From Tubulanus polymorphus (lineage: Eukaryota; Nemertea; Palaeonemertea; Tubulaniformes; Tubulanidae): a DNA stretch of 64,000 bases. A model generated the notes under the pieces. That model ran no database searches. It was not told the origin of the DNA and saw only the letters and a list, made by a program, of their open reading frames with translations. The first letter of the stretch is position 1. Each line of letters begins with the position of its first letter. The position numbers were made by a program, and so were the translations under genes. Location of the stretch: positions 3,951,001-4,015,000 of the forward strand of contig NC_134031.1 in the NCBI RefSeq assembly GCF_964204645.1, given 5' to 3'. Below, piece after piece: positions 1 to 10,347 of the stretch.

Positions 1-203
1 CCAAGACAAAACAGAACAGTCCAACCGCGATACAACCCATGAATCCTAATATTCTCTGTTTCTTTGACTGTCAAAGAGAAGATAAAATATTTGTTAGTTA
101 TAAGCCTAGAACATCATCGATACCATTGTTTAAAACATGCATTTATGTATTACGGTGCAATAAAGATTAAATTGAATTGAATTGTATAAAGAGTACGGCT
201 TAC

Positions 204-434
204 CAGTGACGGTAAACAAGGATCCCGATTGGCTTCGTTAAACCAGCCATTAGTCCCGTCATGACTACTAGTAGAATTATCATCCTCAGGATTCGGGGGT
301 TTCATGAAACTAGGGAGCCAAGTTCTGTTTCCATCTGTTTCCAATAAGGAAGACGTAGAACTCGTCGAGGATTTGTCATTTTTCTGCAAATATGCTTGCA
401 ATTTACTTCCAACACCGGCCATGATAACATCCAC
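204..434 (-). CDS. SFT2D3: SFT2D3-like vesicle transport protein, first coding exon (partial)
   Basis: This is the first coding exon of a gene that continues past the left edge. The start is ATG at 434, or a second in-frame ATG at 422 that gives MAGVGSKLQAYL. The exon ends at 204 before a GTAAGC donor. About 77 residues are encoded: a short helix (SKLQAYLQKNDKS), a Ser/Thr-rich linker, and a CLPSL motif just before the donor. Human SFT2D3 (SFT2C) has the same layout, with QLQEYLAQGK near the start and CLPS just before the membrane domain. SFT2 proteins are four-helix Golgi membrane proteins implicated in endosome-to-Golgi traffic. All four helices would lie outside the window, so the call rests on two short motifs only. 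Confidence 0.55.
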
Positions 435-1201
435 TTGAGGGTGGCTCCGAGAATATCCTAATAAAACTCCATGTAACCCAAACGGCGGGTGCCGGCGAGA
501 GTCATTTTTTTCCGAGAGGAAAGGGAATGCTTCTCATCGAATAAAGACGGGATACTTCATCAAAAACCATTGGTAGACTATTTTTGGATATTTAAGTATT
601 TAAATACATATCACCGAAACTAGAGCCGCCAAAATGCCCGCTGCGGTCACCGATTCGGTCCAACGAGTACAAGTCCATCCGTTTATATAAGCTTACGACC
701 CGACAGATGATCGATGTAACTATACCTAACTGAAAAACTGAGATGTCTAGTACAGTGTATTGGCACACTCCAGTCGTTTTGTAGGCTTGTCCCGGGTTCG
801 AAAACTTCGCACCGTCGTTTTGTCTTCACCAATACTATATACTAGTCAGAATTGAAATTCAATTACCCACATTTTTTCTGTTTAATCACTTGAATAAGAA
901 TTGTTGATTAGCTCAGCTAAACGTTTGATTGAGTTTTCTGACAAACCGGACACTCTACGTATTCGTCCCTTTCGTCAAAAATCCGACAAAATACTGATTT
1001 GAGTAGATTGGAGAACAACGGCATGATTTACCAAAACGCCACACAAAGCAAATGACATTAGGCGATTACTCTACTTCAAATAAAGAACAAAGATGTGGGG
1101 TTATAAATTTGTATATTTCATAAATAGTGTATTTCATCCACATTTTCTTCAGCAAGCACAATCATTCACCGTAAAGCTTGACTGGGTTTGATTGCTGCAA
1201 G
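435..1201. other. Intergenic: SFT2D3-like 5' flank and receptor 3' UTR
   Basis: This gap holds the upstream flank of the leftward SFT2D3-like gene and the 3' untranslated region of the sushi-MAM receptor, whose stop codon is at 1202. I saw no further coding exon or RNA gene. A short box near 791-803 resembles a Pol III B box but has no tRNA around it. Confidence 0.4.
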
Positions 1202-4200
1202 TTAGTTATATTCGTTTTGATAATGATGACCTTCCGGTGACGACTTAGGACTTTCATGAATAACCATTCGATGAAAGATGTGGTCACGTGTTATTGGGCT
1301 GGTGTCGTCCGTACTGGAAACGCTCCCTTTGCGAACTCTAAAACTTCCGTGACGACGCCACAAAACGATTAACAACACAACTATGATAATTCCGACGAAA
1401 CCTACAGCACCAGCTGAACTGTAAATGATAATGTTATTGCGTCGGTCCATTGATGCAATAACCTGACGATGAATATCCGCCGATTCAGATGTCTTTACTG
1501 TTACTGTCGTCGACGACACAATTTGCGAAGTCGATGACTCTAGTTTCTTATGAATTTGTTCAGTAAAATTTAGTACATCAGAATTCTGCGAAGTTGATGA
1601 TGCACTTAATTCTATATTTTGAGAGGTTGTCATGTTAACGAGGTCCACGTCTGATATAGACGTCGTGGTATACGATTTTTGTTCTGAAGTTACCGATGTT
1701 GGCCTGACGACCATCGTCGTCATAGTTTGTTCAACTGTTGTAGTATTTATAGTTGTTGAAACTCCGTCAACGGAAATATCACCAGACGATTCAAACTCGA
1801 CATCAGAGCCATTACTGAGAACATGAGATTTCGAAATATCTGAAAAAAGTTAATTCTTCTTATTCAGTACGTCAATATGATGATAATGTATTTACGGTAT
1901 ATCAGGCCCGTGCCTAGCTTTCTTGAGCGGCAGTTTTATTTCAAGAAAAAGGCACTTTTGACCGTGGAAAGGGGCACTTTTCACGGTAGATTTCAAATAT
2001 GATTTTTTCAAGATTTCAAATATGATTTTTAGTACCTGAATAAACCATTTGAGAAAAGATAACCTTTCATTTTCGAAAAAAACATAAGAATTGTATCCAT
2101 CCAAATTTCGAAAATCAGGACCCGAATTTTTGACAGTAACTTTTTGGAAGAGGACCTTCAAAATTCTAGGGGGTTCATTTGCTACCCCCAACCCCATCTC
2201 AGCACGGGCCTGTTTATTTTGAATGTTATTTGCTGATTAAATGGGTATTTTGGACGAACGCTATATTCATACTTACTAAGTCCTGGACAGGGTTTCAATT
2301 GGACATCATCAATTGCGATATCAGTAAACTTCGTGGTTCCTCTCACCGCTTCAAATACTATCTGAAATTTATATTCATCAATTAGGAGTAGAGAGTTGAT
2401 GCTGGGCTGATTAATTTAGTGCGATATATGAAGGGTTACCTGGAATGATCTACGTAGAGGTTCGATCGCTATTTCTGCTCGATTCCAAACACGGCCCTGA
2501 TTCCCACGTTTTGTGAATCGGCTATCCATATTGCTCGATCCAGATGTCTTGAGGTATACGTTCAGCTCACCCACTATCAGGAAAGAAGGTTTCATTTATT
2601 AGTAAAATCCAAGCCTTAACTTTCCGGTCATTATACGATATTTCAGGGGAGGGGGGGTGCACAGGTGGACTAATTTTGTGATCGTAGTAAAAGTATATAA
2701 ATTCACTTACTTCCTACCTGTCCGTACATGTAGTACCAGAATTCAAAACATTGTCCACTAACGTTTGCCTCGTATATCGGAGACAACAGTCGAGTCTTTT
2801 GGCCATCGCGTCGTGGAAATGATGACTCGGCATATAGGTAACGACCTGATAATATAAACAGCATTATTGATATCGTCATATTGTATGGATATGGCCATTT
2901 GTTTTCTCGTCAGTTCTTCGATTGATGTTCTGAGTATCCAGCCTTTACGACGGGTTGGCATGTTTTTTTTTGGAATCTCAAAATAGGGATTGACCCTATT
3001 ATCTATTTGGTCGGTATATTCTGTTTGATTTGGTGTCCTTACAGGCCAACCATACCTGCCGGGATCGAAACAGGGGGTTTGATTTTGAAATCAGGAATCG
3101 ATACAGATATAGTTGTGTGATGCGGCGGTCGAATTTTACAGAATTCTTTGTTCAAATCGAAGTACAGTTTAATTGGGAAATTCGGTTCCGGTTCGTTCAA
3201 ATAAACTTTTAACCAATCTGAACCGGTAAGTTACTGATTGGGGTTAATTTTGTTGGCTTCCTAATTAATATATCGATTTTGGAAAAAATTAATTACAAAG
3301 TTGAAGACGAAGTGTTTTATCATACGTACCATTCCGTCTTAAACCTTTCGTGTGATCAGCTGTTGGCCCAGTATTATCCGTGGACGTAGGACCGGTATTG
3401 ACTGACCAATCGAAATCATCCGTCGAATCTTGCACCCAGCCACATGTATCATCGTCAAAATTACATTCCTCTTTGCTAGCTGAAACGGGATACGTTAGTT
3501 TTAATCAATAAGCAACTGTATCGTTAATACCATTGTTATTATCACGAATACCAGTACATCATGATAATTCATCGTACAAGTAACTCGCCAACGACACATT
3601 ATTTGAGGAAGGAAATTCCAACATAACACATTTTGATTATATCATAATACAAATCAATAACTTCACGGAAAGTACCCTTACGCGTATGTAAGTTTCAAAT
3701 TCGGATACTTTATCCGTGAAAGAACTTACATGCTACGCATTGCGGTATTGTCGCATTCCATTTGCGCGTGTTACAGTAGATAACTGCCGAGCCTTTCAGC
3801 TGCCCATTACCTTTACACGAAAACTTCGTCAAATATCCACCGAAGCCTGTAGCTTCGAGTCCAGGTGATGGTAGAACAGGAGGACATCCCGTGCCTGTAG
3901 AAATCAAAGATATACGCTAATTTTCCAACAATTCTATTTCAACAAATGACGAAATGAAAAAGTTTCATTAACGCGATCATTGATTCACCTGCGCAAATTG
4001 GAGGAGGTTTCGACCAGTTTCCATCCATACACACGGCAACTGCAGCTCCGATACGTTTCAGATTTCGCCTACAGTGAAAATATACCAACCGACCAGCATT
4101 TTTAACTCGCGTTCTACCACCTCGAACGCGTGGTTTTCTGCAACGGCGGCTACTGGTACCTGAATAAACAATTGAAGAAAGATATTTTGTAAAGAAACTT

Positions 4201-4588
4201 GACAAACAGTTTCAATCCATACGAATTATGTCTAATCACCAAATTTTACTTTCTCATTTTCTGCATGGTCAAAAAGAAATTCACTTTTAAATCCAATTTT
4301 GTAACTATGAATTCTGCAGAAACGTTCCCCTTACATGATATACTTCGTGGTATTAGTAATCATTCCATATAAAGTGACTTATAAGTCTAAATTGGGGCTG
4401 GGTACTATATCTATTCATACGCAAATAATATGTACTCCGTGTTACTTTAATGTAGATAAAAATTAGACAATAAAACGCAATAATCTGAACCCTTTTTAGT
4501 TGATACACATTGACTACTTACCAGAGGAAGTACCTGCCAGCAGCAAAATCATATGTAAAATGATAATTAACTGAATTAGAAACTTCAT
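1202..4588 (-). CDS. Sushi-sushi-MAM single-pass membrane receptor (514 aa)
   Basis: Eight exons join in phase: 4588-4522, 4159-3989, 3894-3730, 3479-3330, 2845-2711, 2573-2440, 2361-2277 and 1839-1202. Residues 1-20 are a hydrophobic signal peptide (MKFLIQLIIILHMILLLAGT). Two CCP/sushi domains follow, about 25-79 and 81-134, each with the Cys/Trp pattern (SKPPPIC; WNATIPQC). A MAM domain spans about 138-303, with DTCGWVQDSTDDFDW, GRYLYAESS, FEFWYYMYG and FTDIAIDDVQL. Then come a Ser/Thr-rich stalk of about 130 residues, one membrane helix at about 439-463, and a tail of about 50 residues with Ser and Tyr. MAM domains mediate adhesion or recognition at the surface, and sushi domains bind protein or glycan ligands, so a cell-surface recognition role is likely. 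The tail shows no known signalling motif. I know no vertebrate orthologue with this exact order. Confidence 0.85.
1903..2212. mobile_element. hAT-like non-autonomous element (310 bp) in receptor intron
   Basis: The element starts CAGGCCCGTGC and ends GCACGGGCCTG, an 11-bp terminal inverted repeat with the CAGG start typical of hAT elements. It lies in the intron between the last MAM exon and the stalk exon. Its interior is AT-rich with no transposase. The bases beside the ends do not form a clear 8-bp target duplication, so the class is uncertain. Confidence 0.45.
3010..3140. repeat. Dispersed repeat, copy 1 (see 40765-40920)
   Basis: A stretch of about 130 bp containing GGGGGTTTGATT, then GAAATC, then TGTGTGAT and GCGGTCGAA. 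The same words in the same order recur at about 40765-40920. It lies in a MAM-domain intron of the receptor. No coding capacity was seen. Ends are approximate. Confidence 0.45.
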
Positions 4589-5441
4589 TTTTGCGAATAT
4601 ATAAGGCTTGCACGATTAAACGACTTTTCGGCTGGAAATCTCGGTGAGAACTAGCAAGTATATCTCCTTTAAGTTACTGCATCTTTAACTGTTAATATAA
4701 CCGCACACAGATAAGAAATCATTGTCTTTTTCTCCAAAGAGCATAATGTTGAGTGTTAGTCCGTTATGATAAAACGGTCAGCTATATGATACGAACAGCG
4801 TTTATGAATTAGAGTGCTGTGAACTCCAACTCCGGATGCTGGCTCTTATCAGCTCAGGAGGAAACAGACTTTTGTTTTACTGGGTTATACAAATTTTCTC
4901 GCCAAGCGTTCATCGAAACATTTCGAGGGTGACTTTCCGGATAATACTCAAGGATAAAAGAAAACTGCTTAGTTAGAATTGCTTAATTATAATGGATATC
5001 GTTTTTGAGACAGTCAGCAGGTGTCATACACAGAAAAGTCATTACGTAAATACGATATATTCTCAAGGTAGATTATAACTGGACTATCTCTTAATAAATG
5101 ATATTCAAAGTTTATTTGAAGGTTTTGGCATCTATCTTAAAATCCAATCTAATTAGAAACAAAAGTTCAGTCGGAAAAATGACTAATGTGAAAATTGCAC
5201 GGCCGCAAATGAATATTCTAAATTCCTTACTTGAACAAAAGGGCACTGGCACATAATTCAATTATGCTAGAAAATACGAATCTTTATCATTGGACAAAAA
5301 TATTTTCCGATGCCGTTGCTCTCGGCGAACTGATTCCCCGCGCTGGAGAAATCGCCAGAATTTTGGATTCGAACCGAATCGAATTCGCGCCACGGGTTTG
5401 CAGTCTGTGATCAATCCAATACGTCGATGCAGCTTAACAAA
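4589..5441. other. Divergent intergenic promoter region
   Basis: The gap lies between the head-to-head starts of the receptor (leftward from 4588) and PPP6C (rightward from 5442). It should hold both promoters and 5' UTRs. I saw no clear TATA box at a plausible distance and no further exon. Confidence 0.5.
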
Positions 5442-8400
5442 ATGGCCGACATAAACAAATGGGTTGAAATTGCCAAAGAATGCAAATATTTGCCAGAAAA
5501 TGACTTAAGAGTGAGTTATATACTCGTTGAAATAAATGAATAATAACTTCATATATAGCAGGCCAAGTTTAAATCTAAAAATTTGGTTGTTTATTGTTAT
5601 TTAATTGCAAATCATCGAATTAAGTTTAGCGTTTTGGACGTTCCTTCCCCGAACTGGGGGTCCGAGAGTAGATAGAGAGGAAGCAATGCAATCATGACAA
5701 TGCAAGTGACGTAACGTATTAAACGTAGGCAGCTTGGTCGGGCTATGTTTATAAAGCTAAACTTAAAATTGTTTTTCTTAACAAGTCTCATGTTGAACCC
5801 TCATCCGTGTTATGTACCCTGTGCTGTGGACGCAGGTAAGGCCAAGTCCAAGGCCAGGGGCAGGGTGTTTCCGAAACTAAAAGCTTATTGACTATACAAC
5901 ATCAGGCCCCATTCAATTCAAGTCCTGTTATTGTATTTGCAGAAAATTTGTGATTATGTTGCTGAATTATTACTTGAAGAATCAAATGTTCAACCAGTAT
6001 CGACACCTGTAACAGTTTGTGGTGATATACATGGACAGGTAAGCATACTTATCACCCTCGGGCCTACATCTTTTTGGCCATTTATTGATATTGTGGGAAC
6101 ACCATTCTTCGGATATTCCAATGAATTCACGATGAATTAAATTTCTGTAATCAGCAATTCCAAATTTTGGCAGAAGGCTGAGGTCGGCAGCGGATGATGG
6201 AGGATTATCCCGCGCGAAGGATTTGCCCACTAAGCCATTTACCTAATTTTATTTCATTTCTTTTCTAGTTCTACGATCTGAAAGAATTATTTCAAACTGG
6301 TGGAGAAATTCCCGACACAAATTATATTTTTATGGTAAGAAAATTATTCCAAGATATTATGCTGGTTAATAGCCACAATTAAACACTCATTTCTGACAAC
6401 GATATTGGTCGTTGTATTTTTTAGGGTGATTTCGTTGATAGAGGATATTACAGTTTGGAAACATTTACACTTTTGATGACTTTGAAAGCAAGGTAAGGGC
6501 TTCCAAAATCAGTTCCAATAATCAACTTTGTAAATCAATTTTATCGGAAATTTTGAAAATGTTTTCAGAAATGACCATTGTTGCTTACGTTGTTCTGTTC
6601 AGCCCTGAAATTTTCTTACTCCTCAGGTGGCCGGATAGAATTACTTTATTACGCGGCAATCATGAAAGTAGACAAATAACTCAAGTTTATGGATTTTATG
6701 GTAAGCTCATTGAAAAAACAATATGTATTATGATGGATTTTGACAATTGAAAGCAAATGCAGATACATGAAAAATGAGTTGAGTTCAAAAATTGATGCAT
6801 TGATCATCAAGTTCCAATCCTTTTACAAAAGGATTGGAACTTGAACAAAAGGATTGCGGCACAAAACCTCTTCAGCAATTGTTTTAAAATGGTTCTTCTA
6901 ATGTAGATGAATGTCAAACTAAATATGGAAACGCAAATGCCTGGAAATACTGTTGTCGAGTCTTCGATTTACTCACAGTTGCTGCGGTAAGTATCTTTAT
7001 GGGTTTCTGCTTTCGTCTCATTCTTGGGCAATTTATTTCTAAGGTTCACCCTTAAATATGAAGTGAATAGTCAATCACACTGTAATAAGCCTTGCATTAG
7101 TTAATCTCGCCTTGATCACGTTATATTTCAGATAATTGATGAAAGTGTTTTGTGTGTTCACGGCGGTCTCTCTCCAGATATCAAGACCATCGACCAAATA
7201 CGAACTATCGAACGCAATCAAGAAATTCCGCATAAAGGTGCTTTCTGTGGTATCCTTTTCTTCAAAATATGTGTACAATAGAATCTCCGTTTAGTGCGGA
7301 TCATTTGGGACCAACAAAATTCATCCGGTTTATCGGAAATCCGGATTAAGAGTAGTTTTCTTGTATATTAATGAACAAATAGACTGCAAATATTGTCCGG
7401 ATTAGACAAAATCCAGATTAAGCCAATCTGGATTAATAGGCCAGTCATGTGACTGGACAAAACTGGAATAATGGCGGCCAATTGTGGGTGACAAGAGTTT
7501 CAGTGAGGGGTCCGTTTATGTATATTAGGTCAAATGGTATTTTTAAGAATTTCACAAAAATTATGTCCTTCACTCGATGTTGTAAGATCTTGTATGGTCC
7601 GACCCGGAAGATGTCGAAAGTTGGGCGATAAGTCCTCGAGGAGCTGGCTGGCTGTTTGGTGCTAAAGTCACGAATGAGGTAAGTTTTCGTATCAATGTCT
7701 CATCAACTCTAGGGTTTGTGTGAGATTCTATGATCAGTTTGTGCTTTCCTGTATCCGGTTTATGATTCTATGACTTTTCACAATTTCAGTTTGTCCATAT
7801 AAATAATATAAAACTGATATGCAGAGCTCACCAATTAGTACATGAAGGTATGTTTCTAGAGTTAGTATGTCCTATGATTGGCGGTTTGAACTAATAAAAC
7901 TAATTAGTGCACCCAATGAACTAGCCAAAGTTAGATCTCAGTTAACTAAGAAGCTTCGTTTGCTAAAACTGGTCACACTTGGTAATATTAGGCTAAACAA
8001 AAATGATACCTTGTTTCTCCGCAGCGGCCGGGTCATTTTTGTAAGATATGATAAAATTTATAAACAGTTCATTTCTATAGCGGCCGGGTCTGTTATAGTT
8101 AAATTGATCACGATTTAAAAAAAAAGTAATGTATAGGGTAGATAGGCGGCCGGCCGGGTCAACATTTAAGCTCAGCAGAGCGGAGAAACAAGGTATCAAT
8201 TTTTTTTAGCCTTAAGCTTGACGAATTTTCGGATATTAGCGATTCCAAATAGCCAGGCTCCATATAGTAGGCTCAACTCAAGTCGGATTTTCTGACTCAA
8301 CCGAAGTCGGATCTTTTTGAACCATTGGCATTTGTTTGACTTAAGCAATATCTAAATTTGAAGATATATGAAATGTACAGTACAATATATATTTCATATA

Positions 8401-8743
8401 CCGGGTCAGAAATAATGTTTTCTAAATACTATTTATTTGAGTCGGTATTCGAGTTGGTCAAATCCGTCTGGAGCAGTTGGCCTACCAGCACTTTACGAGG
8501 ACCGTTATAGGGGATCATCATAATAAATCATATTACCCGTACTTTTTTTTAGGTTATAAATATATGTTTGAAGAGAAGCTAGTTACGGTATGGTCGGCTC
8601 CAAACTACTGTTATCGATGCGGCAATATAGCGGCAGTGTTAGCATTTAACGATGTCGATCATCGCGAAGCAAAACTTTTCAACGCTGTTCCGGATTCCGA
8701 TCGCGTCATACCGCCAAGAACGACCACTCCATACTTTTTGTAA
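5442..8743 (+). CDS. PPP6C: Serine/threonine protein phosphatase 6 catalytic subunit (303 aa)
   Basis: Ten exons join in phase: 5442-5510, 5943-6038, 6269-6334, 6425-6492, 6627-6700, 6907-6986, 7132-7249, 7587-7678, 7790-7847 and 8553-8743. The 303-residue product is close to the 305 of human PPP6C. It begins [20 protein letters not shown] and has all PPP-family metal and catalytic motifs: [34 protein letters not shown] and [12 protein letters not shown]. It ends TTTPYFL, the conserved tail whose last Leu is carboxymethylated in this family. [20 protein letters not shown] favours PP6 over PP4 or PP2A. In the cell PP6 works with SAPS and ankyrin subunits, for example on Aurora A. The exon 8 acceptor (TGTAAG) is weak, but phase and protein identity support it. 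ATTAAA at 8762-8767 is a likely polyadenylation signal 19 bases after the stop. Confidence 0.97.
6809..6842. repeat. Perfect 16-bp palindrome with 2-nt loop
   Basis: The arm AAGTTCCAATCCTTTT (6809-6824) is followed after two bases by its exact reverse complement (6827-6842). It lies in PPP6C intron 5. The following bases (about 6841-6856) partly repeat the right arm, as if copied again. Confidence 0.8.
8005..8197. mobile_element. 193-bp MITE with 18-bp perfect TIRs and internal GC boxes
   Basis: GATACCTTGTTTCTCCGC at 8005-8022 is matched without mismatch by its reverse complement at 8180-8197. The interior carries the box CGGCCGGGTC three times (ending 8034, 8090 and 8160) in otherwise AT-rich DNA. 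No ORF belongs to it. It lies in PPP6C intron 9. Target duplication is unclear. Confidence 0.7.
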
Positions 8744-10347
8744 TATTGTTAATTGATTATCATTAAAGATTTACTTTTAGAAAGCGATGAAAAAATTATT
8801 GCAGTTTCCTGTGCTTGCTGGTTAATTGTGTATCCCGACTATATTCTTCAGCAGATGGATCAGTAGGTTCTTGGCAACAATCATCAACCAGCAAAGGTCA
8901 TCATGCCCAACGTTCTCGGGACCGTACCAGAAATTTTGGAAAAGTGTCCTTTTTGCAAATATTTTTCATATCGGATAGAAATTTAATATAGAATCCTTCA
9001 CTTGGGACCGTGACAAGCATTTTGTTTTAGGCCTAACATAAGTTTTTGTTAGGGCATATCAGAAGAATTCGTTTATCAGATTGACTTACGGTAACTGCAC
9101 TTTTTCAGGTTTCCCCAGAATTCAATTGCTAGGTACGACCCGCTTTCTATAATAAATTCAATCCATTTGAAACGAGTGTAAGACAAAGCAAAACGGGAAA
9201 ATGGAGACGGACATTTCCTCAAGTGTTATCGTTATTCAAATAAATGGAAATGCTGACACAAGTATGATATGTATATATTTATACACAAGAAAATATACGA
9301 AAAAAGTTTTATAAACAAAGATCATTAAACCGAGTTATTCAAAGAATAATATTCAAATACGGCAGTCGCTACACTGTCTTTTTGTAGTTCAACCGAGGGC
9401 AGGGTTACGCGTGAAATCCCTGGAGAGCGACTGTTACGTCTCCGACAGCTGTATCTGTAATTGGTCGTGATTCAACCGACCACAACAAAGGGCTGAAATA
9501 AACTAAAAATAATATCGATGATTAATTGAAAACAACTAAAACAAAGGAAAACGATAATAATCCGAAACTCGCCGTCATACCACTAGTTACCAAAATGGAA
9601 TAGTTTAAAAGCGAAATCCTGAATATTAAGTCACGCCGCATTGCGGATACGGATATTTACGAGATTATATAGTTTTGGTAGTCTAGTACCGTCGTTCCAA
9701 AATCAATAGGGAACCGTAACAACGACTCGTATTCAGAGTAATAGTTTTGGTTGCTCAATGCGGGCAGGAAGTGGCATGAAGGAAAGAGTTGACTATATCC
9801 TCCCCCCCCCCCCCCTAGTGACTATACATTACGTGTATCTAGCGCGGTCAGTTTTGTGGTAAGTTGCGTACAGATGTGTGAACACGGCGTCATCGGTGTA
9901 AGAACGACTTCTCTAGCGCCACTTCCTAATGTGTACCAAGACCCCGAAACGTCTTCTCTGTTCAGCTGGAAAGAAACATATTCGAGATACGAATATATAC
10001 GATGTATTTCCAGGGGAGGCCACTTACCTGGAAATCGGGGAAAAGTCGGGGAATTTTCTTTTCTTTAAAAATGGGGAGTACAGGGATTTCCGTAAAGAGA
10101 AGCTTGAAATCAGGGATATGTGTTGACTACTAGATTGCGCGTAAAATCAAAAAGTCTTCGTCGAAGTCTTAAGTATTTGACTTTGTTAATTTAGTGGATC
10201 CTTAGCAGATCTAGATAACGTGAATGAGGGGATAGGAGAAAGGCAAGTGGCCACTATGCATGAATAAACATATTACATACATGCATATTATACATCGAAA
10301 GTCTGGACGCCATTGGAGCCAATATAAACAAGACGTTATAACGAATA
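8744..10347. other. Convergent intergenic region, including a C14 tract
   Basis: The gap holds the 3' ends of PPP6C (+) and the unknown membrane-protein gene (-). It includes a run of 14 C at 9802-9815 and a stretch at about 10010-10120 with several GGGGA or GGGAT words. No coding exon was supported. Confidence 0.4.

Noticed and set aside
783-812. Possible tRNA or SINE B box (GGGTTCGAAAAC)
   Set aside because: No A box at proper spacing and no cloverleaf; a lone B-box-like word is expected by chance.
9856-10126. Two plus-strand ORFs of 65-70 codons
   Set aside because: No domain, no phase-compatible neighbours, and they lie between convergent genes in repeat-like sequence.
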